The position numbers were made by a program, and so were the translations under genes. 64,000 nt of DNA from Vibrio europaeus (GTDB lineage: Bacteria > Pseudomonadota > Gammaproteobacteria > Enterobacterales > Vibrionaceae): positions 1,488,001 to 1,552,000 of the forward strand of contig NZ_LUAX01000001.1 of NCBI RefSeq assembly GCF_001695575.1. Direction: 5' to 3'. Position 1 is the first letter of the stretch. Each line of letters begins with the position of its first letter. Below, in pieces: positions 38,495 to 48,089 of the stretch. The notes beneath the pieces were generated by a model, which did no database searches, was not told the DNA's origin, and saw only the letters and a program-made list of their open reading frames with translations.

Positions 38495-38520
38495 AAAAGC
38501 GAGCCAAATGGCTCGCTTAC
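38493..38520. terminator. Bidirectional terminator, small gene versus exporter operon
   Basis: AAGCGAGCC / GGCTCGCTT stem with AAAT loop. The T-run is strong on the minus strand (AAAAAA on plus at 38493-38498), so it mainly ends the minus-strand exporter operon. Confidence 0.82.
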
Positions 38521-39225
38521 TCATGCAACTTGTGCAATAGGTTTTCGGTCAGAAATCACTTTGCCATCTTTAATCGTGATAATGCGTTTGGTGCGTTCTG
38601 CCAGCGCATTATCGTGCGTCACGATGATCAATGTTCGTCCCTCAGCATGAAGCTGATTAAACAGGGCTTCAATCTCTGCGCCAGATTTAGAGTCTAACGC
38701 CCCAGTCGGTTCATCGGCGAGAATAATTTGCGGATCATTGACTAAAGCTCTGGCAATCGCCACCCTCTGCTTTTGACCACCCGACAATTGGTTGGGCTTG
38801 TGATCAAGGCGATCACCCAGTCCCACTTGTTCAAGCAATTTTGCTGCTCGTCTTCGGCGTTCTTTGGCTTTAACGCCCGAATAAACAAGAGGCAACGCCA
38901 CATTGTCGAGTGCAGTCGCGTATTCGAGCAAATTAAAGCTCTGAAAGACAAAGCCTATTCTTTGATTGCGAATTCCTGCAAGTTCATTTGCACTTAAACT
39001 CGCCACGTTTTGCCCCGCTAACTGATAGTCACCTGCTGTCGGCTTATCTAAACAGCCAAGCATATTCATCAGGGTCGATTTACCTGATCCAGACGGACCC
39101 AAAATGGATAAAAACTCACCTTGATTAATCGTGAGTTCAACACCATCAAGCGCGCGAACTTCCGCTTCTCCACTCGAATAGTATTTGCAGATATTATTCA
39201 GCTCGACGAGCGCTTGGTGTGACAT
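38521..39225 (-). CDS. MacB/LolD-type ABC transporter ATPase
   Basis: A 234-residue ATPase of the MacB/FtsE class: Walker A GPSGSGKST, FVFQSFNLLEYATALDNV Q-loop, signature LSGGQKQRVAIARAL, Walker B IILADEPTGALD. The start at 39225 (MSHQALVE) has GGAG upstream. It is the last gene of a five-gene minus-strand operon and must energise the two permeases encoded before it, since neither contains an ATPase domain. Confidence 0.93.
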   Translation of the reverse strand: MSHQALVELNNICKYYSSGEAEVRALDGVELTINQGEFLSILGPSGSGKSTLMNMLGCLDKPTAGDYQLAGQNVASLSANELAGIRNQRIGFVFQSFNLLEYATALDNVALPLVYSGVKAKERRRRAAKLLEQVGLGDRLDHKPNQLSGGQKQRVAIARALVNDPQIILADEPTGALDSKSGAEIEALFNQLHAEGRTLIIVTHDNALAERTKRIITIKDGKVISDRKPIAQVA

Positions 39226-39244
39226 GTTCTCTCCACAATTGTTT

Positions 39245-40531
39245 TTACTCACTTTGTAACGCCTCCAACGGACTGACTTTCGCTGCTCGATTCGCTGGCA
39301 ACCAGGCTGAAGCGACACCAATAATGATTAAGGTCGTGATCACCACCAGCACCACAACCCAAGACATTTCGGGAACCGGTTTGCCTAACTGCTCGTAAAA
39401 CACATTGCCTTCCAAGCTGATTGCACCCAGTGCGGATACCAGCCCATAAGTCACGCCAAGACCGAGCACTCCCCCCAGCATCATGGTCATAAGTGACTGC
39501 ACCAGATAGTGCAAACGGATTGCGGTCGGGGTTGCTCCAACCGCCATTCTCACGCCGATATCACGGGTCGAGCGTTTCACTGTCGCATACATAACGTTGG
39601 CAATGCCTACCCCCGCCACAGCGAGCGTGACGAAGCCAATAATGCCAAGGAAACTTTGCAAACCAATGAGGAACTGCTGCATGCTTTTCTGTTGCAGGAA
39701 CATATCTTCGATTTGTACCACCTGCTCATCATTGACGCTTGCGCCATGCTTACGTGCAATCACTTGGCGAATCGTCTTTGCCAACGCCTTTCTGTCTGCA
39801 TTCGCTTTAGGCTCGACATTGATACCTGCAATTTCACCGTTGGCGTGAAAACGCTGCCAAGTTGCCAGTGGAACAAAGCTTGAGTAATTGATTTGGTCGC
39901 CCTGCTCAATTTCAGCGCTGTTCTTTTTTAGCACCCCAACAACCGTAAACTCTTCACTGCCAATCTTGACCTTTTTCCCCACCGGATTGACTTGCAGTGT
40001 GACAGCGGCGAACCAACTAAAGTCTTCTACAGGATTAAATAGATCAGCGGCTAACGAGTAACCTAAAACCACAACTTTACGCATCTCTTTTTGATCGAGA
40101 GGGTTTAGCCAGCGACCACCAGCTAAAGGTTGCAAATTGGTCAGAGAAGCAAATTCCGTCGTCACCGCTAACGGCTCTTGCCATGAGCCTCGATCGCCAG
40201 CACTAATACGCTCATTCCATCTTGCAGTGGGTACTACTCCCTTGACCTCGGGTAACGCGCGAACCACGTCGGCATCTTGCGCTTTAAGGGTTAAGAACTT
40301 ACCTTGATGAAAAGCGCCGTAATCGACAGTAGCCATACCACCAGTCAGATAGATGAGATTACCGTTGCCATTTTGCGCGGTTCTCAATACACCCTGACGG
40401 ATCCCTTCGCCAACAGATAACATCGCTGCGATACAAAGTGTCGCCCAAGCAACCGCTAAAATTGTCAGACCTAACCTGAGTTTTTCTGCTGCCATCTCTT
40501 GGAAAATTTGTCTCATCGGTAACAGCATCAT
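39245..40531 (-). CDS. MacB-type ABC permease (second of two)
   Basis: A 428-residue permease with an N-terminal membrane helix, a periplasmic MacB_PCD domain, and three C-terminal FtsX helices (IGFVTLAVAGVGIANVMYA, MLGGVLGLGVTYGLVSALG, and VVLVVITTLIIIGVASAWL). The typical RDIGVRMAVGATPTAIR loop that couples to the ATPase is present. The ATG shares one base with the preceding stop (TAATG); a second ATG follows immediately. The longer frame upstream is antisense noise within the preceding gene's region. Confidence 0.92.
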   Translation of the reverse strand: MMLLPMRQIFQEMAAEKLRLGLTILAVAWATLCIAAMLSVGEGIRQGVLRTAQNGNGNLIYLTGGMATVDYGAFHQGKFLTLKAQDADVVRALPEVKGVVPTARWNERISAGDRGSWQEPLAVTTEFASLTNLQPLAGGRWLNPLDQKEMRKVVVLGYSLAADLFNPVEDFSWFAAVTLQVNPVGKKVKIGSEEFTVVGVLKKNSAEIEQGDQINYSSFVPLATWQRFHANGEIAGINVEPKANADRKALAKTIRQVIARKHGASVNDEQVVQIEDMFLQQKSMQQFLIGLQSFLGIIGFVTLAVAGVGIANVMYATVKRSTRDIGVRMAVGATPTAIRLHYLVQSLMTMMLGGVLGLGVTYGLVSALGAISLEGNVFYEQLGKPVPEMSWVVVLVVITTLIIIGVASAWLPANRAAKVSPLEALQSE

Positions 40532-41745
40532 TAAGCCCTCGCGCTCAAAGCGATAACCGGAGTCAAGCGTGACGCTCTCCTCGCAGGGAAGTATGAGGCA
40601 AGTAGAGCCAAAACAAGCGTCACCAACAGTGACCAAGCAATTGAATCTGACGTAATCACTGGCGAGCCCAACCAATCAGGTAAAGTCATGGTGCTTAACA
40701 GAGAAACCAGAGCGTAAGAGATGGTTAAGCCCAATCCAGTCCCTACGGCTACTAAGATTAACCCTTCGAGAATGAACTGACCCAATATCGAATTTTGCGT
40801 TGCCCCAATCGCCAATCGAACTCCTATCTCACGCGTTCTTTCCGTCACAGATAAGAACATGATATTAGCCACGCCTAATGCCCCGACGGCCATCGTCATT
40901 GCACCACTCGCGCCAAGAAAGATCTGAATACCGCGGAAAATCCCAGTAATCAATGCGCCGCCCTCACTGAAATCAGGCAGATTTATCGCCTCTTTATCGC
41001 TCGGGTCAAAATGCAGTTGTTTGGCAAAGAAGGTAACTAAACTCTGCCTGAAAGATGCGCTGTCCATACCTTCAACAGGCTTGAGTAATAACATCCACGG
41101 CTTTGCATCCCACAAATCGAGATAAGTGGTTTGCGGAACAAAGACCTTGCGGCTATCACCAAAGGAAATTCCCGCATCTTCATCCTTAATAACACCTATG
41201 ACCAAGAAAGGAATACCGTTGACTTTGACCTGTTCGCCGACCTTGATGTTACCCATTTTGGCAATTTGGTCACCGAGAACAGCCACTCGCGTATGATTAA
41301 TGACATCACTCGGCGAGATGTTGCGCGAGCCAGATTCAAGCTTACGCTGCACTAAAGAAAAGTAAGACGGATCTATCCCACTCACAAAACCAGATAACTT
41401 CTGCCCTTTTACGTTGGTCACACTGGCGTCCCATTTTGCGTACACCGTCGACGCTTGCGCGACAAACCCCGACTGTTTGAGCATATCGACTTTGTCTTGC
41501 TCAATAGTGATTTTTCGTCGTGAGGGCATACCGTGCCAAGGCTTACTGGTACTTGAAGGGAAAGCGATTTGCACGTTGTTAACCATAAACGACAATGACT
41601 GAGTTTGATGGCGATAGAAGCCTTCACCGAGCGCAATCAAAACAACGACAGAAATCACGCCCCATGCAATGGCAATGATCGCTAAAATACTTTTTAGCCT
41701 ATGTGCCATCAAGGTTTGCCATGTTTGCTGTAACAAACTGCTCAT
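40531..41745 (-). CDS. MacB-type ABC permease (first of two)
   Basis: A 404-residue permease with the same layout as its neighbour: an N-terminal helix (LAIIAIAWGVISVVVLIALGEG type), a periplasmic MacB_PCD domain and three FtsX helices, with the coupling loop TREIGVRLAIGATQNSILGQ. The two permeases are clearly paralogous but diverged, so they probably form a heterodimer. The ATG overlaps the upstream TolC-like gene stop by four bases. Confidence 0.92.
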   Translation of the reverse strand: MSSLLQQTWQTLMAHRLKSILAIIAIAWGVISVVVLIALGEGFYRHQTQSLSFMVNNVQIAFPSSTSKPWHGMPSRRKITIEQDKVDMLKQSGFVAQASTVYAKWDASVTNVKGQKLSGFVSGIDPSYFSLVQRKLESGSRNISPSDVINHTRVAVLGDQIAKMGNIKVGEQVKVNGIPFLVIGVIKDEDAGISFGDSRKVFVPQTTYLDLWDAKPWMLLLKPVEGMDSASFRQSLVTFFAKQLHFDPSDKEAINLPDFSEGGALITGIFRGIQIFLGASGAMTMAVGALGVANIMFLSVTERTREIGVRLAIGATQNSILGQFILEGLILVAVGTGLGLTISYALVSLLSTMTLPDWLGSPVITSDSIAWSLLVTLVLALLASYFPARRASRLTPVIALSARA

Positions 41746-43013
41746 GAATCAAAAGCCTGAGAAATCAAAGCCATAGTGCTGTCATCTAACTTACCAGCGG
41801 TTTGCAGTAGTCCGACTCTCTGACGCCAGTAGTTATATAGGTTGGTTTGTAGGCTGTTCTTTGCGTCGAACAGACTGTTGTGCGCATTGATCACTTCCGA
41901 CACTTCAAGAAGGCCTGCATCATAGAGCTTCTCTTTACTGCGCAGCACCTTAGCTCGTGATTCAACCAGTTCATCCGCCATCAATACCTGACTCCAGTTG
42001 ATATCAACCTGAGTAAAGCGTTGGATGATGCGCTTCTGGATATCTATTTCTACTCGACGCAAATCTTGTTTGGCACTTAAGATATTAAGCGATGCTTCAT
42101 CAACTTTAGCGCGCATCGCCCCATTAAGATCAATCGGCACACTGAGTGTAATCCCAGCATTGAATTCACCGCTTGAGCGTCTATCGTCGTCGCTGTAGCC
42201 TAGCTTGCCCTTAACCGTCGGGTAGTACCCTCCCTGCGCAGAGTCTTTAGCAAATTCACTCGCTTTCACATTCTGCATGGCAACCAATAATTCTGGGCTA
42301 CTGTCTTTAGCTAACTTGAGCCACTGATCTTGAGAATCGACTAACATTGGCGGCTGAACAAGCGAGTCAGTTCGGACTTGGTCTACCTCTTCAGGCATCT
42401 GATTGATCAGTGCAGCAAGCTCTGCTTTTTTACTTTGCAACTGAGCTTGAGCCTTGAGAATCGCCGCTTTTTCCGAAACTTGAGTGGCTCTAATTTCTTC
42501 CACATCAATGGATTTCACTTTGCCCGCTTTGTATCGCTTCTCTATGATCTTAAGTAACTTAGCCCCTTCTTCTAGTTTGTTTTGCGCCAACACAAGGTCA
42601 CCCTGAGCACTGGCCATATCGAGATAACTTGTAAGTAGTTTTTGCGCCAGTTCATTGTGTGTTTGAGACAGCTCTAATTGGGCTTTTAGTAAATTTGCTT
42701 CTGCTCGGTCTAAATCTGACCACAAGCTGCTATCCCAAATGGTCTGGGAAAGGTTGGCACCATAGCTGTTGGTATTGTGTGTCGTTTCATTCCAATTAGC
42801 AGAAGCATCGGCACTTAATGAAGGCAGTAGCGAACTACGGCTAGATGAAATGCCCGTTTCACCTAGCTGAACCCCTATCTTCGCCTTTTCGTAATTAGGA
42901 TCGCTCTGCTTCGCTTGTTGCCATGCCTGTTCAATAGATATCGCGTAACTCGGCAAACTAAGCGTTGTTGCCAGTAACACGGCACTGATTTTAGATAGGT
43001 GCAACTTAGCCAT
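41742..43013 (-). CDS. TolC-family outer-membrane efflux protein
   Basis: A 423-residue protein with a Sec signal (ending PSYA) and two OEP repeats rich in long helices; typical segments are SSLLPSLSADASANWNET, AQKLLTSYLDMASAQGDL and KSIDVEEIRATQVSEKAA. It would form the outer-membrane channel for the MacA/MacB-like system encoded around it. It overlaps the adaptor gene by 8 bp and the permease gene by 4 bp. Confidence 0.92.
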   Translation of the reverse strand: MAKLHLSKISAVLLATTLSLPSYAISIEQAWQQAKQSDPNYEKAKIGVQLGETGISSSRSSLLPSLSADASANWNETTHNTNSYGANLSQTIWDSSLWSDLDRAEANLLKAQLELSQTHNELAQKLLTSYLDMASAQGDLVLAQNKLEEGAKLLKIIEKRYKAGKVKSIDVEEIRATQVSEKAAILKAQAQLQSKKAELAALINQMPEEVDQVRTDSLVQPPMLVDSQDQWLKLAKDSSPELLVAMQNVKASEFAKDSAQGGYYPTVKGKLGYSDDDRRSSGEFNAGITLSVPIDLNGAMRAKVDEASLNILSAKQDLRRVEIDIQKRIIQRFTQVDINWSQVLMADELVESRAKVLRSKEKLYDAGLLEVSEVINAHNSLFDAKNSLQTNLYNYWRQRVGLLQTAGKLDDSTMALISQAFDS

Positions 43014-44139
43014 GGGCCGCCCCCATCATCATGCTGTTATCAATGATCTCTTCATCCAGTTCAACGCCATCGAGCACTTCTACATTTATGCCGTCTGAAA
43101 GACCTAATTTCACTTTCTGTTTATGGAAACCTTGCTCCGAATTATCAGGAATCAGGACATTGGGTGTCTCACCCTCAAACTGAAGTACACGCTCTGGTAG
43201 AGTCAGTACGTTTTCCGACTTTTTAAGCGTGATTTGTGCGGTTGAAGAGAACCCTGAACGCAACAAAATATCTTGAGGAATTTTCAGTTCACCGACTTCT
43301 ACTCCAAAGCCATTATCGAAACTCTTGGCCGTGGTAGCGCCCGGAGAGTTGAGGTTTTCTGACTGGATCGCCACCTTGGTCAGTACGCCTTCGATTTCAA
43401 CCTCAGGGTATGGCGCTACCGTAAGAATCACGGGCATACCCGGTGACAGCTGAGCCGCATCATGCTCACTGACACTGCCTTTAAAGATCAGACTTTTCAT
43501 GTCCGCCAGCGACATCATCTCGGTCGCAGCTTGGTTAGATTCGGTGGAAATAATTGGCCCACCGACTTCTACTTTTCGATTCAGGACTGTGCCGTCAATC
43601 GGTGCATAGATGGTAGAAGTTAAGCGAGCATTACCTATTGAAGCCTCACCACTTCGGATCAGCTCAAGGTTTTGGCGTTTCTGTAACACATTGGCTTTAG
43701 CTGACTTAACGACCGAACGCGCAGTAACATATTCATCGTAATTACGTGGAATAATGTCTTGCTTAACCAAGCTCTCTAAGTTGGCGAGTTTTTGCTTCGC
43801 CGACTCCAGATCCGCTTCGCTACGCATTAATTCAGTTGAGGCATCCGTTAGGGCTTTAGGTGTTGGGTTTGGGCGCACTTTAATCAGAGGCTGTCCCTGT
43901 TCTACTTTCTCACCCACTTGCGCATAGATTTCTCCAACAATCCCATCAATTTGTGACTTTATCGATACTGAGTGCGCCGGAACGATTTTACCTACCGCAA
44001 CCGCCTGTTTCTCAATGGTTCCTTTTGCGACCGCCAGCATAGGAAACGCTTGTGGTTCAGAAGAAGATTGCAGATAAAAATACGCGCCGCCACCTAGCAA
44101 TGCGACACCGACAGCAGATAAAAGCCAACGTTTAGCCAT
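43006..44139 (-). CDS. MacA-like periplasmic adaptor (membrane fusion protein)
   Basis: A 377-residue adaptor: N-terminal membrane anchor (LLSAVGVALLGGGAYFYL), biotinyl-lipoyl half-motifs (VSIKSQIDGIVGEIYAQVGEKVEQGQ in type, and ARLTSTIYAPIDGTVLNRK), a helical hairpin between them (about residues 95-160), then beta-barrel and membrane-proximal domains. It is the first gene of the operon with GGAAG before the ATG. The cargo is not evident; MacAB-TolC relatives move macrolides, peptides, siderophores or lipids. Confidence 0.92.
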   Translation of the reverse strand: MAKRWLLSAVGVALLGGGAYFYLQSSSEPQAFPMLAVAKGTIEKQAVAVGKIVPAHSVSIKSQIDGIVGEIYAQVGEKVEQGQPLIKVRPNPTPKALTDASTELMRSEADLESAKQKLANLESLVKQDIIPRNYDEYVTARSVVKSAKANVLQKRQNLELIRSGEASIGNARLTSTIYAPIDGTVLNRKVEVGGPIISTESNQAATEMMSLADMKSLIFKGSVSEHDAAQLSPGMPVILTVAPYPEVEIEGVLTKVAIQSENLNSPGATTAKSFDNGFGVEVGELKIPQDILLRSGFSSTAQITLKKSENVLTLPERVLQFEGETPNVLIPDNSEQGFHKQKVKLGLSDGINVEVLDGVELDEEIIDNSMMMGAAHG

Positions 44140-44272
44140 GGTTTACTTCCAAAAATTGTTTTGCGTAGCCATCTGACTACCTCAAGATTATAAAGTTCCA
44201 GTGATAATACAGGATGTAAAATCAAATAATACATATGAAGTTTGTATGAGTTTGTCGTGCTAAATTGACAAT

Positions 44273-44304
44273 AAAAAACGGCCAATTGAAATTGGCCGTT
44301 TTTT
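44273..44304. terminator. Strong bidirectional terminator after the cupredoxin gene
   Basis: AAAAAACGGCCAAT / ATTGGCCGTTTTTT, a 14-bp perfect stem with TGAA loop. It ends the copper operon and insulates the exporter operon. Confidence 0.93.
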
Positions 44305-44319
44305 GCTACGCTAATGGGT

Positions 44320-44856
44320 CTATAAGGTGGCGCTTTTTACCATGCCAGCTTCAGCGTGTCCCGGAATGTTGCAGGCAAATTCCACTTTATTATCACCATG
44401 GAAATGCCACAGTAACTGTTTGGCTTTTCCAGGTTCTACGGTCACTGTGCTGCCAGAATCATGAGCATGACCCGCCATCTTTTTCATCATCTCGCGGTGT
44501 TCGAGCTGCTCTTTTGCTGAACCAATTGAAAACTCATGACCTATCTTGCCTGTATTCATCACTACAAACTGCACCACATCATTCGGCTCAATCTTGACCT
44601 CTTTCTTAAAACGAATGGTCATATCATCGCTGAGAACAACGTGTACGACCTTGTCGGGTTTAGCACCTGTGGCAGGCATACCAACGTCTGACATGCCTTC
44701 CATATTCATCATATTTGAATGATCCATGTTGGAGTGATCCATTGCCACCATCTGGCCATGATCCATATCTCCATGATTCATCATCGAATGGTCCATCTGT
44801 GCGAAAGCGTATGAACTAACCAAGGCTGCTGTGAGCAATGCGAATGTCTTTTTCAT
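44320..44856 (-). CDS. Periplasmic cupredoxin with Met/His-rich N-terminus (CopI-like)
   Basis: A 178-residue secreted protein (signal ending AFA). Residues 20-60 are a Met/His/Asp-rich copper-binding segment (MDHSMMNHGDMDHGQM). A plastocyanin-type fold follows with all four type-1 copper ligands: His107 (GHEFS), Cys162, His167 and Met172 (CNIPGHAEAGM). It resembles CopI-type cupredoxins used in copper tolerance; that exact name is tentative. It is the last gene of the copper efflux operon. Confidence 0.88.
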   Translation of the reverse strand: MKKTFALLTAALVSSYAFAQMDHSMMNHGDMDHGQMVAMDHSNMDHSNMMNMEGMSDVGMPATGAKPDKVVHVVLSDDMTIRFKKEVKIEPNDVVQFVVMNTGKIGHEFSIGSAKEQLEHREMMKKMAGHAHDSGSTVTVEPGKAKQLLWHFHGDNKVEFACNIPGHAEAGMVKSATL

Positions 44857-44918
44857 CTTTTATATCCTTACGATTAGGTCGCAGGCAGCAACAATTCCAT
44901 TGCCACCTACGATTGAAA

Positions 44919-47900
44919 TTATTGGTTTGGAACTTGTTGATTTGAAGCCGGTTGTTTTTCATTAGATGGCTTTGAAAGCTCTCTTTGCTTCCAAAGCTTG
45001 AAGATTGCAGGCAGTACTAACAGAGTCAGCAGTAGCGCTGATGCCATGCCGCCAATCATCGGCGCTGCGATACGTTGCATGACTTCAGAGCCAGTACCAT
45101 CGCCGTACATAATTGGCACTAAACCTATAATGACTGTTAGTACTGTCATCATCACCGGACGAACCCTAAGTCCGGCACCTTCACGAATGGCGTCCGTCAA
45201 ATCACCTTTGTGTAGCAGCTGCAGGTTTTGTGCGGCATCGAGTTTGCGTTGGTGCCAAGCTTGATTGAGGTAAACCAGCATGATGACGCCTATCTCTACC
45301 GCAACCCCAGCAAGAGCAATAAAGCCCACACCGACCGCGATGGAAAAGTTGTAACCTAGGTAGTGCATCAGCCAGAGTCCACCGACCATCGCCAATGGCA
45401 GAGTACACATGATGACCAATACTTCTCCTACTCGGCGGAAGCTGAAGTAGAGCAGCAACATAATGATGGCAATGGTGATTGGCACCACTACGCTCAAGCG
45501 CTGCTTAGCACGTTCCATATATTCATATTGACCAGACCAAGTGAGCGAATACCCCGCAGGTAGCTGGAGCTGTTCACTGACGATGGCCTGTGCTTCGTTT
45601 ACGTAAGAGCCTAAATCTCGACCATCAATATCAACAAACACCCAGCCGTTTGGACGAGCATTCTCGGTTTTGATCATAGGAGGGCCATCTTCATAACGAA
45701 TGTCAGCCACATCCGCCAACGCAATACGCGCGCCATTAGGTGTCACTAGTGGGAGGTTTTGCAGTTTCACTACCGAATCACGGTAGTCTTGCGGGTAGCG
45801 AACATTAATTGGATAACGCTCTAACCCTTCAATTGTCTCGCCGACATTCATTCCGCCAATCGCCGTCGAGATAACTTGCTGGACATCCTGAATATTGAGT
45901 CCATAACGAGCAGCCGAACGACGCTTAATATCAATCGTCACGTAACGACCACCAGCGACACGCTCAGCGTAGACTGACGCCGTTCCATTGATTTGATTAA
46001 GAAGCGGTTCAAGCTCGCCACCGATTTGCTCTATCACCTCAAGGTCAGGCCCAGCGATCTTAATGCCTATCGGTGTCTTAATCCCCGTCGCCAACATGTC
46101 GATACGCGTTTTGATCGGCATAACCCATGCATTGGTTAAACCAGGGAATTGAACCAGTTGATCAAACTCTTTACGTAACGACTCCGTTGTTACCCCTTCC
46201 CGCCATTGCGCTTTGGGTTTGAGTTGAATTACGGTCTCAATCATGGTCAACGGCGCCGGGTCAGTGGCAGTTTCTGCCCGACCAATCTTGCCCCATACCG
46301 TCTCAACCTCAGGTACAGACTTAATTAACTTGTTGGTCTGCTGTAATAGCTCACGCGCTTTACCAATGGAGATCCCCGGATAGGTGGTCGGCATATACAT
46401 CAAATCACCTTCATCTAGAGGCGGAATGAATTCACTGCCGAGTTTGCTCATTGGATAGTAAGCAGAGGCAAGCAGACCTAATGCCAATACAATCATGGCT
46501 TTAGGATAAGTTAAGCTTAAGTTGAGTAGCGGACGATAAAGCGCAATGAGCGCCTTGTTTACTGGGTTTTTGCTCTCTGGCAGCACTTTGCCACGAATGA
46601 AATAGCCCATCAGCACAGGCACAAGCGTAATCGCTAAGCCTGCTGAAGCCGCCATCGCATAGGTTTTGGTGAACGCAAGTGGTGAGAACATCTTGCCTTC
46701 TTGACCTTCTAGCGCAAACACAGGAACAAAGCTCAAGGTAATGATCAGCAGCGAGAAGAACAGCGGTGCCCCCACCTCTTGCGCAGCCTTACCTATCACT
46801 TCCCATCGGTTGTTATCATTGAGAGGCGTACGCTCGATGTGTTTATGGACATTTTCGATCATCACGATCGCCCCATCGACCATTGCGCCAATCGCAATCG
46901 CAATACCGCCCAACGACATGATGTTGGCGTTAATACCCTGCCAATGCATCACAATGAAGGCTGACAAAATCCCCACTGGTAAGCTCAGCGCAATCACCAA
47001 CGACGAGCGGATATGGAACAGGAACAAGGCACAAACAATTGCAACGACGATGAACTCTTCTGCCAGTTTTTTCCATAAGTTCTCTACTGCAGAATCAATC
47101 AATGTCGAGCGATCATAGGTCGCTTTAATCTCAACACCAGGAGGCAGACTTCGCTGCAGATCTGCGAGTTTAGCTTTAACATTAGTGATCACTTCACTGG
47201 CGTTTTCACCAAATCGCATCACAATCACGCCACCAACCGCTTCACCCTCGCCATTAAACTCTGAGATACCTCGGCGCATTTGAGGGCCTAGATTAATATC
47301 TGCAATATCACCGAGTAGTAGAGGCGTCCCTTTTTCTGTCACTTTAAGTGGTAAGGATTGAATATCTTCAACACTCGATAGGTAACCTGTGGTACGTACC
47401 ATGTGTTCCGCTTCCGCCACTTCGATGACTGAAGCACCTGTTTCTTGGTTGCCTTGCTGAATCGCCTTATTGACTTGTTGCAACGTCAGGTTGTAGGCAC
47501 GGAGTTTAGCCGGGTCAATTTGTACTTGATACTGTTTGACCATACCGCCAACAGTCGCAACCTCAGACACGCCATCAACGGTTTGTAACTCATACTTCAA
47601 GAACCAATCTTGCAGCGAGCGTAACTCAGCCAGATCATGTTGACCTGTTTTGTCCTGCAGCACATAGCTGTATACCCAACCCACTCCCGTGGCGTCAGGC
47701 CCGAGCGTAGGTTTCGCCCCGGAAGGAAGATTGGGCGCTACCTGACTAAGATACTCCAGCACTCGTGAGCGCGCCCAATACATATCCGTATCATCGTTAA
47801 AAATGATATAGACGTATGAATCGCCAAAGAAAGAATACCCCCGTACCGTTTCTGCTCCGGGTACAGCAAGCATAGCCGTTGTCAATGGGTAGGTGACCTG

Positions 47901-48089
47901 ATCCTCCACCACCTGAGGCGCCTGACCGGGATAGCTGGTTTTGATGATCACCTGAACATCAGAAAGATCGGGGATAGCGTCCACCGGGGTATTTTTCAGG
48001 CTATAAAGACCGCCCAAGGTTAAAGCTAAAGTCGCAATCAGTACTAAGAAACGATTACTGATCGACCATCGAATAATCGCACTAATCAT
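44919..48089 (-). CDS. cusA: Copper/silver RND efflux pump CusA
   Basis: A 1056-residue HME-RND pump with twelve membrane helices and two large periplasmic loops. The helix-4 proton relay reads GAMVDGAIVMIENVHKH. The three methionines that bind Cu(I)/Ag(I) in E. coli CusA are all conserved by motif: GDLMYMPTTYPGIS, PAPLTMIETVIQLKP and RIDMLATGIKTPIGIK. That argues for monovalent copper/silver rather than zinc or cobalt. The ATG overlaps the cusB stop (ATGA). Confidence 0.95.
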   Translation of the reverse strand: MISAIIRWSISNRFLVLIATLALTLGGLYSLKNTPVDAIPDLSDVQVIIKTSYPGQAPQVVEDQVTYPLTTAMLAVPGAETVRGYSFFGDSYVYIIFNDDTDMYWARSRVLEYLSQVAPNLPSGAKPTLGPDATGVGWVYSYVLQDKTGQHDLAELRSLQDWFLKYELQTVDGVSEVATVGGMVKQYQVQIDPAKLRAYNLTLQQVNKAIQQGNQETGASVIEVAEAEHMVRTTGYLSSVEDIQSLPLKVTEKGTPLLLGDIADINLGPQMRRGISEFNGEGEAVGGVIVMRFGENASEVITNVKAKLADLQRSLPPGVEIKATYDRSTLIDSAVENLWKKLAEEFIVVAIVCALFLFHIRSSLVIALSLPVGILSAFIVMHWQGINANIMSLGGIAIAIGAMVDGAIVMIENVHKHIERTPLNDNNRWEVIGKAAQEVGAPLFFSLLIITLSFVPVFALEGQEGKMFSPLAFTKTYAMAASAGLAITLVPVLMGYFIRGKVLPESKNPVNKALIALYRPLLNLSLTYPKAMIVLALGLLASAYYPMSKLGSEFIPPLDEGDLMYMPTTYPGISIGKARELLQQTNKLIKSVPEVETVWGKIGRAETATDPAPLTMIETVIQLKPKAQWREGVTTESLRKEFDQLVQFPGLTNAWVMPIKTRIDMLATGIKTPIGIKIAGPDLEVIEQIGGELEPLLNQINGTASVYAERVAGGRYVTIDIKRRSAARYGLNIQDVQQVISTAIGGMNVGETIEGLERYPINVRYPQDYRDSVVKLQNLPLVTPNGARIALADVADIRYEDGPPMIKTENARPNGWVFVDIDGRDLGSYVNEAQAIVSEQLQLPAGYSLTWSGQYEYMERAKQRLSVVVPITIAIIMLLLYFSFRRVGEVLVIMCTLPLAMVGGLWLMHYLGYNFSIAVGVGFIALAGVAVEIGVIMLVYLNQAWHQRKLDAAQNLQLLHKGDLTDAIREGAGLRVRPVMMTVLTVIIGLVPIMYGDGTGSEVMQRIAAPMIGGMASALLLTLLVLPAIFKLWKQRELSKPSNEKQPASNQQVPNQ

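Noticed and set aside
46741..47118. Plus-strand 125-residue frame inside cusA
   Set aside because: It is antisense to a conserved RND pump. Long antisense frames are common over such genes.
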